A DNA stretch of 64,000 nucleotides from Streptomyces sp. NRRL F-6676 (GCF_000725625.1 NZ_KL647083.1:236859-300858), one strand, 5' to 3'. Shown: positions 48,475-57,392, counted from the first letter of the stretch. Numbers and translations: made by a program. The notes: a model not told the origin generated them from the sequence alone.

Positions 48475-49092
48475 TCATGCCATGTCGTCCTGGCCTGTGC
48501 GGCTCACGTCGTCGCTCCCGGCCGCATTCTCGGCGGCAGCGGTGAGGCGCCCGGCCGTGTCCAGGGTTTCTCGAATGTGCTGGGCGAGGGTGCGCCGGTC
48601 GGGGTCGTTGACCCAGCGTTCGTAGGCGACCTTGAACGCGGCGATCCCCATTTCCGCGGAGAGCGCCGCGGTGGTGGTGTCCACCCCGCGTTCACGCAGC
48701 GCCCGGGTGAGTGTCGCGGCGAGTGCCGCGAGCTTGGCCAGTTCGCGTTCCTGGAGTTCGGGGTTGGCGGCGATGACGGTCTGGCGTTGCCGTACCAGGT
48801 CCTCGCGCTCTTCGAAGACGGGAACGGCTTCGATCAGGGCGTGGGTGACCACCTCCAGCGGCGGGAGCGGGTCGGGGGCGGTGGCCGTGGCGTGCGCGAG
48901 GACGTCAGCGAGGGCGTTGGGCTGGAAGAGGACTTCCCGTTTGTCGGCGAAGTGCCGGTAGAAGGTGCGTTCGGTGACCTCGGCCCGGGCAGCGATCTCC
49001 GCCACGGTGGTGGCCTCGAAGCCCTTGTCGTTGTAGAGCTCCAGCGCCGCCTTCTCCAGGCGGCCCCGTGCGTCGGGTTTCCATCGGCTCAT
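48475..49092 (-). CDS. TetR-family repressor
   Basis: 205 residues. N-terminal helix-turn-helix GRLEKAALELYNDKGFEATT, VAEIAARAEVTERTFYRHFA, DKREVLF, the typical TetR DNA-binding domain; the C-terminal ligand domain is all-helical and contains FKVAYERWVNDPDRRTLAQH. It diverges from an epimerase gene, and the gap between them holds three copies of a 17-18-bp palindrome, so it should repress both itself and the epimerase-hydrolase genes. Confidence 0.9.
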   Translation of the reverse strand: MSRWKPDARGRLEKAALELYNDKGFEATTVAEIAARAEVTERTFYRHFADKREVLFQPNALADVLAHATATAPDPLPPLEVVTHALIEAVPVFEEREDLVRQRQTVIAANPELQERELAKLAALAATLTRALRERGVDTTTAALSAEMGIAAFKVAYERWVNDPDRRTLAQHIRETLDTAGRLTAAAENAAGSDDVSRTGQDDMA

Positions 49093-49110
49093 GCCGCGAT
49101 CCTACCCCGC

Positions 49111-49183
49111 GATGACAGAGCCTGACATTAGCGTGATGACAGAGTCTGACATCGGGTGTACTGTGATGTCAGGATCTGACATC
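49111..49183. promoter_or_regulatory. Three TetR-type operators
   Basis: Three related palindromes lie in the divergent gap: gatgacagagcctgacat (49111-49128), gatgacagagtctgacatc (49135-49153) and gatgtcaggatctgacatc (49165-49183). The third is almost perfect, GATGTCA-GGATC-TGACATC. Their centres are about 24 and 30 bases apart. The promoter of the epimerase gene lies within sites two and three, as expected for repression. Confidence 0.75.
49136..49164 (+). promoter_or_regulatory. Predicted promoter of the epimerase gene
   Basis: ATGACA (49136-49141) and TACTGT (49159-49164) are 17 bases apart, a good match to the vegetative consensus. The -35 lies in the second operator and the third operator covers the start point. 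Confidence 0.6.
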
Positions 49184-49231
49184 AGGGGTCCTCCGCCGCT
49201 GGTGGGGACCCGTAGCAGGAAGGCGCACACC

Positions 49232-50155
49232 ATGCGCGTATTCGTCACCGGAGCCTCCGGCCACGTCGGCTCCGCCGTCGTCCCAGAACTCCTCGCAGCG
49301 GGACATCAAGTCCTGGGCCTGGCCCGCTCGGACAGGTCCGCCGCCGCGTTGACGGCTGCCGGTGCCGAGGTGCACCGAGGCGACCTCGACGATCTCGACG
49401 GCCTCGCCGCGGCCGCCGCCGCGGCCGACGGGGTCATCCACCTGGCCTTCAAGCACGACGCCATGTTCGCCGGCGACTTCGACGGCGCGGTCGCGGCGGA
49501 TGTGCGCGCCGTCGAGGCGCTCGGGGACGCGCTCGCCGGCACCGGCAAACCCCTGGTGGCCACGTCGGGCACAGTGCTGTTCGCCTTCGCGGGACGCAAG
49601 GACACCCTCACCGAGGTCGACACGCTCGACGCGGGGCCGCGCATCGACGCCGAGAACGCGGTGGTCGCGCTCGCCGGACGCGGCATCCGCTCGTCCGTCG
49701 TCCGGCTCACTCCGACCGTGCACAGCACGCTCGACCGCAACGGCTTCATCCCGGGCTTCGTCTCCATCGCCCGGTCGAAGGGCGTCGCCGCCCATGTCGG
49801 CGACGGGGCCAACCGCTGGCCCGCCGTGCACACGCTGGATGCGGCACGCCTGTACCGGCTGGCGCTGGAATCCGCGCCGGCGGGGTCACGGCTGCACGCC
49901 GTCGGCGATGAGGGGATCACCTTCCGGGAGATCACCGATGCCATCGGCCGGGGGCTGAACCTGCCCGTGGTCAGCATCCCGCCGACGGAGGCCGAGGCCC
50001 ACTTCGCCTTCCTGAGCGCCCACGCCCAGGCCGACAACCCGTCCTCGAGCACGCTGACCCAGGACCTCCTCGGCTGGAAGCCCGTCCAGCCCGGCCTCCT
50101 CGACGACCTCGGCCAGGACCACTACTTCGACGCCCCGGCGACCACCGCGAACTGA
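49232..50155 (+). CDS. NAD(P)-binding SDR/epimerase family protein
   Basis: 307 residues. Rossmann motif MRVFVTGASGHVGSAVVPEL at the N-terminus, then LGLARSDRSAAALTAAGAEV, HRGDLDDLDGLAAAA and VIHLAFKHD typical of extended/atypical SDRs of the NAD-dependent epimerase group; the YxxxK catalytic pair is not obvious, as in atypical NmrA-like members. AGGAAGG precedes the ATG. It is controlled by the divergent TetR operators and followed by a hydrolase gene in the same direction. Confidence 0.85.
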   Translation: MRVFVTGASGHVGSAVVPELLAAGHQVLGLARSDRSAAALTAAGAEVHRGDLDDLDGLAAAAAAADGVIHLAFKHDAMFAGDFDGAVAADVRAVEALGDALAGTGKPLVATSGTVLFAFAGRKDTLTEVDTLDAGPRIDAENAVVALAGRGIRSSVVRLTPTVHSTLDRNGFIPGFVSIARSKGVAAHVGDGANRWPAVHTLDAARLYRLALESAPAGSRLHAVGDEGITFREITDAIGRGLNLPVVSIPPTEAEAHFAFLSAHAQADNPSSSTLTQDLLGWKPVQPGLLDDLGQDHYFDAPATTAN

Positions 50156-50311
50156 GCCCGCCACCCTCTCCGTCCCGCCCCGTTTCAGGCGCGGGGCTGG
50201 TCCACAGCCGCCCCGGCTCGAAGACAGGGAGTGCGGCGACCGCCTCGCCGCACCGACCGTCCGACCACTCTCCCGTGCCCTTGACGCAGACCCCACCCAG
50301 AAGGAAGAGCC

Positions 50312-51304
50312 ATGCCCCGCTCCCGTCCCGCGATCGACAGCGAACTGTCCGCAGCACTCCAGGCCATTGCGATCGGCCCGAACGGCGTCTTCGACCTGAC
50401 CGACCTCCCCGCCACCCGCCAGGCCGTCCGCGCGCTCGCCGAATCCATCGCCGCCACCCTCCCCGACGAGCCCACCGTCACCACCCACGAGATCCAGGTG
50501 CCGCGCGCCGAAGGCCCCGACGTCCCCCTCGTCCTGCTGCGTCCGCGGAACGCGCCCGGACCGCTGCCGGTCCTCGTGTGGTTCCACGGCGGTGGGCAGG
50601 TGCTCGGCTTCGCCGCGCAGGACACCCCCTGGCTCAAGCCGCTGTCCGCGGCACTCGGCTGCGCCATTGTCAGCGTCGACTACCGGCTGGCCCCGGAAAC
50701 CCCCGCGCCCGGCGCCGCCGAGGACGGATACACCGCCTACCGGTGGATCAGCGACAACGCCCCCGGTCTCGGCCTCGACCCCACCCGGATCGGCCTGGCC
50801 GGCCAGAGCGGAGGCGGAGGCATCGCCGCCGCCACCGCCCTGCTGATCCGCGACCGCGGCGCAGCAAGCCCCCTGTTCCAGCTGCTGATGTACCCGATGC
50901 TCGATGACCGCAACACCACCGACTCCAGCCGTGAGATCACCGACATCGGCATCTGGGACCGCTCGACCAACCTCCTTGCCTGGCAGGCGATCCTCGGAGA
51001 CCGGGCCGGCACCGAAGACGTCACGCCCTACAGCGCCGCCGCCCGGGCCACCGACCTCGCCGGCCTGCCCCCGACCTTCATCGGCGTCGGTGAACTCGAC
51101 GTCTTCCGCGACGAGAACCTCGACTACGCCGCGGGCCTGCGCGCCCACGGCGTCCCCGTCGAGCTGCACCTCTACCCCGGTGCCTACCACGCCTTCGACA
51201 TGTTCGCCCCGCAGTCCCACCTCGCGGCGAGCTTCCACCGCACCATGAACGAATACGTCGTCCGGCACTTCACGAAGGCCCGGGCAACGTCGACCGCTCG
51301 GTAA
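50312..51304 (+). CDS. Alpha/beta hydrolase fold-3 (HSL-family esterase)
   Basis: 330 residues. Oxyanion-hole motif VWFHGGGQVLGF, nucleophile elbow LAGQSGGGGIAAA (GxSxG), Asp in GVGELDVFRDENLDYAAGLR and His in LYPGAYHAFDMF: the complete triad of hormone-sensitive-lipase-type esterases. It has AGAAGGAAG upstream and lies 156 bases after the epimerase gene, likely in one TetR-controlled unit. No signal peptide, so it acts inside the cell on an unknown ester. Confidence 0.9.
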   Translation: MPRSRPAIDSELSAALQAIAIGPNGVFDLTDLPATRQAVRALAESIAATLPDEPTVTTHEIQVPRAEGPDVPLVLLRPRNAPGPLPVLVWFHGGGQVLGFAAQDTPWLKPLSAALGCAIVSVDYRLAPETPAPGAAEDGYTAYRWISDNAPGLGLDPTRIGLAGQSGGGGIAAATALLIRDRGAASPLFQLLMYPMLDDRNTTDSSREITDIGIWDRSTNLLAWQAILGDRAGTEDVTPYSAAARATDLAGLPPTFIGVGELDVFRDENLDYAAGLRAHGVPVELHLYPGAYHAFDMFAPQSHLAASFHRTMNEYVVRHFTKARATSTAR

Positions 51305-51437
51305 CCGGCGGGTCGGACCGCCCGCGTCCTGTGCGGAATCCCGACAGCGCCTCGCAGCACATACGCAGTTGTCCCCGGCACCGGTGAAAGGAGCACCGGC
51401 CGTACGCGAGGCGGTGGAGCCGGGGCCTCGGTCGCCG

Positions 51438-52343
51438 TCACAGGGTGACGACTATCTTTCCCTGAGTGTGGCCGAGTTCGGACTCCCGGTGCGCCTCGGC
51501 GATCCTCTCCAAGGGGTAGGTCGCGGCGAGGTGGGGCACGAACAGGCCCCGGCCGCCCAGTGCCGCACCCTCCGCGAGCACGGCGGAGTCGTTCTCCGCA
51601 TAGACGTGCCGTACTCCGAGTCCGCTCGCGCGGGCCGCGTCCGCGACCGTCACGACGCGCCCCGCGTCCCCGGCGATGGCGACGAGATCAGGGAGCGATC
51701 CGGAGGCTGCGGTGTCGAGGACGGCGTCCACACCGGCGGGGGCCAGTTCGCGGACCCGATCGGCCAGTCCTTCTCCGTATGTGGTGGGCAGCGCCCCCAG
51801 CGTGCGCAGGTAGGCGTGTTTGCCCGTGCTCGACGTGCCGATGACGGTGGCGCCGCGCGCCGCCGCCATGGCCACGGCGGCGCTGCCCACACCGCCGGCG
51901 GCTCCTTCGATCAGCAGCGTGCGGCCGGACAGGTCGCCCAGCTCGTTCAGCCCCCGGCCCGCGGTGGCGACGGCCAGGCCGGCGCCGGCGGCCTGCTCCA
52001 GGGTCCATGCCTCCGGCACCGTGGCCCAGGCGGTCAGCGTGGCGTACTGCGCGCTCGCTCCCCATATCCCGCCGAGGCCGAACACCCGGTCACCGAGGGC
52101 GACCCCGGTGACGCCCTCGCCGACCTCGTCCACCAGACCGGCGGCGTCGCGACCGGGGACCGCCGGGAAGTCGACCGGGAACTGGGCGCGTACACCCCCT
52201 GAACGCAGCTTCCAGTCGACGGGGTTCACACTGGCGGCGGTGACCTGGATGCGGATCTCGCCGGGACCGGCATGCGGTTGCGGGACGTCTTCGATGACGA
52301 GCACGTCGGCGGGACCGTAGTCGTGGTAGCGGGCAGCACGCAT
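51438..52343 (-). CDS. NADP-dependent quinone-oxidoreductase-like reductase
   Basis: 301 residues, zinc-free medium-chain reductase. MRAARYHDYGPADVLVIEDV, VNPVDWKLRSGGVRAQFPVD and FPAVPGRDAAGLVDEVGEGV; cofactor motif LLIEGAAGGVGSAAVAMAAA with the AxxGxxG signature. No Cys/His zinc ligands. ATG 52343 has AAGGAG 6 bases upstream. Divergent from a MarR regulator with a shared palindromic operator, a common layout for quinone- or redox-responsive detoxification. Confidence 0.88.
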   Translation of the reverse strand: MRAARYHDYGPADVLVIEDVPQPHAGPGEIRIQVTAASVNPVDWKLRSGGVRAQFPVDFPAVPGRDAAGLVDEVGEGVTGVALGDRVFGLGGIWGASAQYATLTAWATVPEAWTLEQAAGAGLAVATAGRGLNELGDLSGRTLLIEGAAGGVGSAAVAMAAARGATVIGTSSTGKHAYLRTLGALPTTYGEGLADRVRELAPAGVDAVLDTAASGSLPDLVAIAGDAGRVVTVADAARASGLGVRHVYAENDSAVLAEGAALGGRGLFVPHLAATYPLERIAEAHRESELGHTQGKIVVTL

Positions 52344-52361
52344 GGATACTCCTTGATCACA

Positions 52362-52418
52362 CAGTTACTTGCTTCGGAAACTAACTTAGAGTCGATTGGT
52401 TTCCGTGGCAAGTAACTG
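52362..52418. promoter_or_regulatory. Large inverted repeat, probable MarR operator
   Basis: cagttacttgcttcggaaac plus taa (52362-52384) pairs with the inverse copy at 52396-52418, 20 of 23 positions matching, 11 bases apart. The right arm overlaps the -35 and the left arm the start point of the minus-strand promoter. A weaker third half-site (tttactgtggaaa, 52426-52438) lies before the marR start. Confidence 0.75.
52383..52411 (-). promoter_or_regulatory. Predicted promoter of the quinone-reductase-like gene
   Basis: On the minus strand TTGCCA (52406-52411) and TAAGTT (52383-52388) are 17 bases apart. The boxes sit inside the two arms of the MarR-type inverted repeat, so repressor binding would exclude RNA polymerase. 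Confidence 0.6.
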
Positions 52419-52463
52419 AAAGAAATTTACTGTGGAAAGTACCTTCGCGCTACGATCAGGCGC

Positions 52464-52925
52464 GTGGAAGCGAACCATGAGCTTGCCGCCGCCGAGGCGG
52501 AGACCTGGGAGTCACTCCTGTCGGTGCTCCTCTGGCTCCCCGCGGCGCTGGACGGACAGCTCAAACAACAGGGCCTGAGTCACCACGAGTTCCTGATCCT
52601 GTGGTGCCTGACCCGGCATCGGGACCGTACACACACCATGAGTTCACTCGCCGAACTGTCCCGGGTCACCCCGTCGCACCTGTCCCGCATCGCGTCCCGG
52701 CTGGAGCGGCAGGGCTGGCTCGTACGCGAGCAGAACCCGTCGGACGCCCGGATCACGATCGCCTCGCTGACCGAGGCGGGGGCGCTCAAGTACGCGGAGG
52801 CGGCGCCCGCCTACTACGCGGCCCTGCGCCGGCACGTCTTCGAGCTGCTCACCGAGGAGCAGGCTCGTCAACTTGGCGGGATCACCGCGCAGATCGCGCA
52901 GTCCCTCGATCCCCGCTCCGGCTAG
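52464..52925 (+). CDS. MarR-family transcriptional regulator
   Basis: 153 residues. Winged helix visible as TMSSLAELSRVTPSHLSRIA (recognition helix) and SRLERQGWLVREQNPSDARI, the MarR wing with the conserved Asp-Arg. GTG 52464 lies about 7 bases after a TACGAT -10-like box (52451-52456), so its message may be leaderless. It is divergent from the reductase gene and should bind the palindromes between them; no Cys that would suggest thiol sensing stands out. Confidence 0.9.
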   Translation: MEANHELAAAEAETWESLLSVLLWLPAALDGQLKQQGLSHHEFLILWCLTRHRDRTHTMSSLAELSRVTPSHLSRIASRLERQGWLVREQNPSDARITIASLTEAGALKYAEAAPAYYAALRRHVFELLTEEQARQLGGITAQIAQSLDPRSG

Positions 52926-53390
52926 GGCCTGTCGTTCGGATCAGGTCGCAGGGGACCGACGGTGCCGTTTCAGCGCCGGCCGCCGACCTGCACGGGCCTC
53001 GCGGCCGACGGTGGCACCCGGTGGGCGGCCGGCGGGCTGACAGCACGAGGACGCCGGGGGCCCGGCCCGTCCGGCGTGCAGCTGACCTTCTTCTCGTCGG
53101 CGGACGACCCGTCGTGCGTGTCGGTTCCGCCGCGCGAGCAGTGATCCTCGGCTGCCGCCGGACAAGGCCGGCCGGGTGCGGTGCGCTGCTCCCCCTGGTG
53201 ACGCGTGCCGTTCGATCGACGGACCGACAGCCGTGCGGGGTCAGCCTACTCGCTGCCGGCGCGGGCCTCCCGTACGGGCGCGGGCCGTGGCGCGCGCGGG
53301 ATGTGCGCGGGGTGTGCGCGGGCGTGCGCCGGCCCGGGGTGGAGTGGGGCGCGGGGTGGGTGCTCCAGGGCGCGGGGTGGGGCTCGGGGG
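52926..53390. other. 465-base gap without a supported gene
   Basis: The left part (52926-52945, gcctgtcgttcggatcagg) resembles the terminal repeat of some Streptomyces insertion sequences, but no second end or transposase is seen. A 60-codon open frame at 52962-53144 has no recognisable features. The right part is strongly G-rich on the plus strand (ggggtgggtgctccagggcg). I see nothing that can be called. Confidence 0.5.
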
Positions 53391-53834
53391 TCACGCCACT
53401 TCCGCGTAGACCTGGGACAGTTCGGGCGCGCCGGTCACCGCCCAGTCCTGGCCGTCCGTCACCACGTCGATCTCCCGGCCGGTGGCGAGCAGGACCACCG
53501 GGTGCCCCGACCTCAGCTCCCAGACCGCGCCGGGCACCGTCCGCACGATGACCGTGCCGAGGTACAGCCCCGCGTCGTTGCCCAGCCAGGGCAGCAGTTC
53601 CTCGTCGTCCCGCCAGCGCGGGACCAGTTGGTCGAGCGCCGCCAGCGAGTCCGCCGTGTCGTCCAGTTCGACCCCCGCCCGCTCGGCCTGCGCGCGCAGC
53701 AGTTCGCACTCGGCCAGCAGTGCGGCGATCCCCTCACCGCCGGAGCTGTCGGGGTCGCCGGCGGTGAGCACCGCACCCCCGAGGGCCGTCGCACCGTGGC
53801 TCTTGCGCCAGTTGCCCAGAAAAGGGATGTTCAT
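53391..53834 (-). CDS. Small hypothetical protein, DUF6278-like
   Basis: 147 residues, no signal peptide or membrane helix. The start MNIPFLGNWRKSHGATALGG is characteristic of a Streptomyces-restricted family annotated as DUF6278; the C-terminal half has two Trp-containing strands (GAVWELRSGHPVVLLATGRE, VVTDGQDWAV). Function unknown. Divergent from the SGNH hydrolase gene. Confidence 0.6.
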   Translation of the reverse strand: MNIPFLGNWRKSHGATALGGAVLTAGDPDSSGGEGIAALLAECELLRAQAERAGVELDDTADSLAALDQLVPRWRDDEELLPWLGNDAGLYLGTVIVRTVPGAVWELRSGHPVVLLATGREIDVVTDGQDWAVTGAPELSQVYAEVA

Positions 53835-53906
53835 ATGTCCAATGTGGCATCGTCCCCGCGCCGTGCACCAGAAGCGCGCGGTACCGGTGTGTTCATCCGC
53901 GGTTCA

Positions 53907-53935
53907 TTGACGATTCGCCTCCTCCTCCCTAGCTT
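53907..53935 (+). promoter_or_regulatory. Predicted promoter of the SGNH hydrolase gene
   Basis: TTGACG (53907-53912) and TAGCTT (53930-53935) are separated by exactly 17 bases, close to the Streptomyces vegetative consensus. The leader would be about 70 bases. Confidence 0.6.
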
Positions 53936-54011
53936 CAAGAGGCATCTGGTGTCCCGTCAGTTCCTCTTTCCGTTCCCCCTGTCGTTTTCTTACTTTCGAG
54001 AGGAGCCCCTG

Positions 54012-55838
54012 GTGCGCCTGCGTCTCGGGTGGGTGGCCGCGGCCCTGGGGGTGTGCGCGGGGGTCCTGCTGCCCGGCGCGCCCGCGCGGGCGGCGGCGGG
54101 GACGGCCACGGGCCCGGGCGCCGGTTCCGGCGCCGTGTCGCTCGCGCGGCTGTTCGACAACGTGGCCGTCAGCGACGACGCCCGGCCGGACGCCGCGGAC
54201 TTCGACGGGGCCGGGCGTTCGCTGTCGGCGCGGGATCTGACGGCGGCCGGCTGGACGCCGGGGCGCGTACTGACCGTCCAGGGCGCCCGGCTGACCTGGC
54301 CCCGTACCGCCCCGGGCGCGCCGGACAACGTACGGGCCGCCGGGCAGTCGGTACGGCTGCGGGGCCGCGGCGACGCGCTCGCGTTCCTCGTCGCCGGCAC
54401 CGGGGCCGAGGGCGCCGACGCCGGCGGCTCCGGCACGGTGCGGTACGCCGACGGCTCGCGCTCCGCCTACCGGCTGACCGCCCCCGACTGGCGCACCGGC
54501 CCCCTCGCCACCAAGGCCGTCGCGCTGCCGCACCTCAACACGCCCGCCGGTCCGCTCGCCGAGCGGGCGCGGCTCTATGTGGTGACGGTGCCGCTCGTAC
54601 GCGGCCGGGCGGTGGCGTCGGTCGCGTTGCCGCGCGACCGCGACCTGCATGTCTTCGCGCTGTCGGTGCGGTCCGCCGGGCGCGGCTGGACGGGCAGCTG
54701 GGCCGCCGCGACCTCGGGGTACACCTCGGTCGGCCCGTGGACCGACCGCACCCTGCGGCTCGTCGTGCACACCTCCGTGGGCGGGCCGCGGGCGCGGCTG
54801 CGGTTCGACAACACCTTCGCCCCGTCGCCGGTGCGGATCGGCGGGGCGACGGTGGCGGTGCGGGGTTCCGGGGCGGCGGCGGCCGGGACGCCGGTGCCGC
54901 TGTCCTTCGGCGGGGCACGGGGCGTGACGGTGCCGGCGGGCGCGCAGGCGGTCAGCGACCCGGTTCCGTTCGCGGTGCCCGCCGACGCCGACCTGCTGGT
55001 CAGCTTCCAGCTGCCGGGGACGGTCACGGCGGCGCCCGTGCACCGGCTCGCGCTCCAGCGGTCGTACCTCAGCGAGCCGGGCGACCACACGCGGGACGGC
55101 GGCCCGGAGGCGTACACCTCGACGCTGACGACCTGGCCGTTCCTCACCGGCGTCGACGTGGGCGGCGGCACCGGCGGCGACGCGGGCAAGGGCACCGGCG
55201 GCGGCCCGGGCACGGTGGTGGCGCTCGGGGACTCGATCACCGACGGCGAGAAGTCCGGCACGGACACCAACCGGCGCTGGCCCAACGTGCTGGCCGGCCG
55301 GCTGCTGGACCAGCGCGCGGTCCCCCACTACGGGGTGCTCGACGAGGGGATCTCCGCGAACCGCGTGGTCACCGACCGCTATCCGGGCGACGGGGTCTCC
55401 ACCGACACCGGCGGGGTGAGCGCACCGCACCGGCTGGACCGTGACGTACTGGCGCAGACGTCGGTACGGACCGCCGTGGTGTTCGAGGGCGTCAACGACG
55501 TCCGCTGGGGCGCCACGGCGGACCAGGTGATCGCCGGGCTGCGCGAGCTGGCCGACCGGGCGCACGCGCGCGGGGTCCGGATGCTGGCCGCGACGATCGC
55601 CCCGTGCGAGGGCGAGGCGCTGTGCACCGCCGGCGCGGACGCACGGCGCGCGGCGGTCAACGCCTGGCTGCGCCAAGCCGACGGCACGTTCGACGGCGTC
55701 CTCGACTTCGACGCCGTCCTGCGCGACCCCGGCCGTCCGACGCGGCTGCGGCCGGAGTACGACAGCGGCGACCATCTGCACCCCGGCCCGGCGGGCCTCG
55801 CCGCGCTGGCGGACTCGGTGGACCTGCGGCTGCTGTGA
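54012..55838 (+). CDS. Secreted SGNH/GDSL hydrolase with N-terminal beta-domain
   Basis: 608 residues. Signal peptide RLGWVAAALGVCAGVLLPGA followed by ARAAAG. The first 370 residues form a beta-rich region; the SGNH catalytic domain follows: block I VVALGDSITDGEKSG with the nucleophile Ser, block II Gly in LDEGISANRVV, block III Asn in FEGVNDVRWGA, block V SGDHLHPGPAGLAALAD with Asp and His. Members deacylate polysaccharides or lipids outside the cell; substrate unknown. GTG 54012 has a strong GAGAGGAG site 7 bases upstream. Confidence 0.9.
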   Translation: MRLRLGWVAAALGVCAGVLLPGAPARAAAGTATGPGAGSGAVSLARLFDNVAVSDDARPDAADFDGAGRSLSARDLTAAGWTPGRVLTVQGARLTWPRTAPGAPDNVRAAGQSVRLRGRGDALAFLVAGTGAEGADAGGSGTVRYADGSRSAYRLTAPDWRTGPLATKAVALPHLNTPAGPLAERARLYVVTVPLVRGRAVASVALPRDRDLHVFALSVRSAGRGWTGSWAAATSGYTSVGPWTDRTLRLVVHTSVGGPRARLRFDNTFAPSPVRIGGATVAVRGSGAAAAGTPVPLSFGGARGVTVPAGAQAVSDPVPFAVPADADLLVSFQLPGTVTAAPVHRLALQRSYLSEPGDHTRDGGPEAYTSTLTTWPFLTGVDVGGGTGGDAGKGTGGGPGTVVALGDSITDGEKSGTDTNRRWPNVLAGRLLDQRAVPHYGVLDEGISANRVVTDRYPGDGVSTDTGGVSAPHRLDRDVLAQTSVRTAVVFEGVNDVRWGATADQVIAGLRELADRAHARGVRMLAATIAPCEGEALCTAGADARRAAVNAWLRQADGTFDGVLDFDAVLRDPGRPTRLRPEYDSGDHLHPGPAGLAALADSVDLRLL

Positions 55839-55918
55839 GGCGGGGCCGGCACCGGGCGGGCGTGCGGTTGGCCGGTGTCGGCCCGTGCGGTTGACCGGGG
55901 CCGGCCCGTGCGGGCGGC

Positions 55919-56698
55919 TCAGACGTCCAGGTCCACCACCACCGGCGCGTGGTCCGAGGCGCCCTTGCCCTTGCGCTCCTCGCGGTCCACGTACGCGTCC
56001 TGGACGGCCTTGGCGAACGGTTCGTTGCCGTACACCAGGTCGATCCGCATGCCGCGGTTCTTGGGGAAGCAGAGCTGGCGGTAGTCCCAGTAGGTGTACG
56101 GGTGGTCGTACTTCAGCGGGCGCGGGACCACGTCCGTCAGACCCGCCCCGCGCAGGGAGGCGAGCGCGGCGCGCTCGGCGGGGGTGACGTGGGTGGAGCC
56201 CTCGAAGGCGGCGCGGTCGTAGACGTCGTCGTCGGTGGGGGCCACGTTGTAGTCGCCGAGGACGGCGAACGGGCGGTCGCCCGCCGCGTCCCCGGCGATC
56301 GCCGCGCGCAGCGCCTCGAACCACTGGAGCTTGTAGGCGTAGTGCGGGTGGTCGACCTCGCGGCCGTTGGGCACGTAGACCGACCAGACGCGGACCGGGC
56401 CGCAGGTCGCGGAGACCGCGCGGGGCTCCTGGACGCCGTCGTACCCGGGATCGCCGGGGAGGCCCTTGACGACGTCCGTCAGGCCGACGCGGGAGACCAC
56501 CGCCACGCCGTTCCACCGGCCGGTCGCGTGCACCGCGGACTCGTAGCCCAGCTCGCGCAGCGCGTCGGACGGGAACTGTTCCTCGGTGGTCTTGGTCTCC
56601 TGGACGCACAGCACGTCCGTCCCGCTGCTCTCCAGCCAGGCGAGCAGCCGGGGCAGCCGAGCGGTGATCGAGTTCACGTTCCAGGTCGCGATGCGCAT
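55919..56698 (-). CDS. xth: Exodeoxyribonuclease III
   Basis: 259 residues. RIATWNVNSITARLPRLLAW (Asn at the active site), CVQETKTTEEQFPSDALREL (metal-binding Glu), VYVPNGREVDHPHYAYKLQW, FAVLGDYNVAPTDDDVYD (catalytic Asp) and GKGASDHAPVVVDLDV (Asp-His pair) form the full exonuclease III/AP endonuclease active site. It repairs abasic sites and 3' blocks. Separated from the next minus-strand gene upstream by a terminator hairpin. Confidence 0.94.
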   Translation of the reverse strand: MRIATWNVNSITARLPRLLAWLESSGTDVLCVQETKTTEEQFPSDALRELGYESAVHATGRWNGVAVVSRVGLTDVVKGLPGDPGYDGVQEPRAVSATCGPVRVWSVYVPNGREVDHPHYAYKLQWFEALRAAIAGDAAGDRPFAVLGDYNVAPTDDDVYDRAAFEGSTHVTPAERAALASLRGAGLTDVVPRPLKYDHPYTYWDYRQLCFPKNRGMRIDLVYGNEPFAKAVQDAYVDREERKGKGASDHAPVVVDLDV

Positions 56699-56737
56699 GC
56701 CCTACAAACTACCGGGCGGGTCCGACAACGCGGCCGG

Positions 56738-56754
56738 GCCCGGCTTCGCCGGGC
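56738..56754 (-). terminator. Hairpin after the MBL-fold gene
   Basis: gcccggc-ttc-gccgggc (56738-56754) forms a 7-bp GC stem with a TTC loop two bases after the MBL-fold hydrolase stop on the minus strand, and before xth. Confidence 0.55.
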
Positions 56755-56756
56755 GC

Positions 56757-57392
56757 TCAGAGCTCGGCGGAGCCGCCGGAGCCGAGCCGCAGGTGCTCGG
56801 CGCCGCCGAGGCCGCCGATCATGCCGTCGTAGACCGGGCGGGCGAGGTCGGTCAGGAGCGCGTCGTGGATGTCGTACGCGCGCTGCGGCTTCACCTCGCG
56901 GACGTAGTCGATGACGTCGGCGATCTTGTTCCAGGGGGCCATCACCGGCAGCATCAGCGTCTCGACGGGGTGGTCGGGGACGGTGAGCGCGTCGCCGGGG
57001 TGGAAGACGGCGCCGCCGTCGATCAGGTAGCCGACGTTGGTGATCCGCGGGATGTCGGGGTGGATCACGGCGTGCAGCTCGCCGTGGACCTGGACGTCGA
57101 AGCCGGCGGCGGTGAACGTGTCGCCGTGGCCCACGGTGTGGACGCGGCCGGGGAACGCTGCGGAGAGCTTCTCGGCGACCGACTTCAGGGTCCAGATCCG
57201 GGCCTCGGGGTTGGCCTCGAGACCGGCCCGCAGCCGGCCCTCGTCGAAGTGGTCCATGTGCTCGTGCGTGACCAGGATCGCGTCCGCGCCGACCGCGGCG
57301 TCCTCCTCGCTGAGCATGCCGGGGTCGATGACGAGGGTGCGTCCGTCCTTCTCGAGGCGGACACAGGAGTGCGTCTTCTTGGTGAGCTTCAT
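56757..57392 (-). CDS. MBL-fold metal-dependent hydrolase
   Basis: 211 residues. The metallo-beta-lactamase signature HxHxDH is present in VTHEHMDHFDEGRL, with later His residues in VGHGDTFT and VFHPGDALTVP and a C-terminal YDIHDALLTDLA. It resembles the UlaG/YycJ-like small hydrolases; substrate unknown. No signal peptide. It lies between pcaDC and xth on the minus strand but is not obviously related to either. Confidence 0.87.
   Translation of the reverse strand: MKLTKKTHSCVRLEKDGRTLVIDPGMLSEEDAAVGADAILVTHEHMDHFDEGRLRAGLEANPEARIWTLKSVAEKLSAAFPGRVHTVGHGDTFTAAGFDVQVHGELHAVIHPDIPRITNVGYLIDGGAVFHPGDALTVPDHPVETLMLPVMAPWNKIADVIDYVREVKPQRAYDIHDALLTDLARPVYDGMIGGLGGAEHLRLGSGGSAEL

Noticed and set aside
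52962..53144. A 60-codon open frame after marR
   Set aside because: No ribosome-binding site, no conserved motif and composition like non-coding GC-rich DNA.
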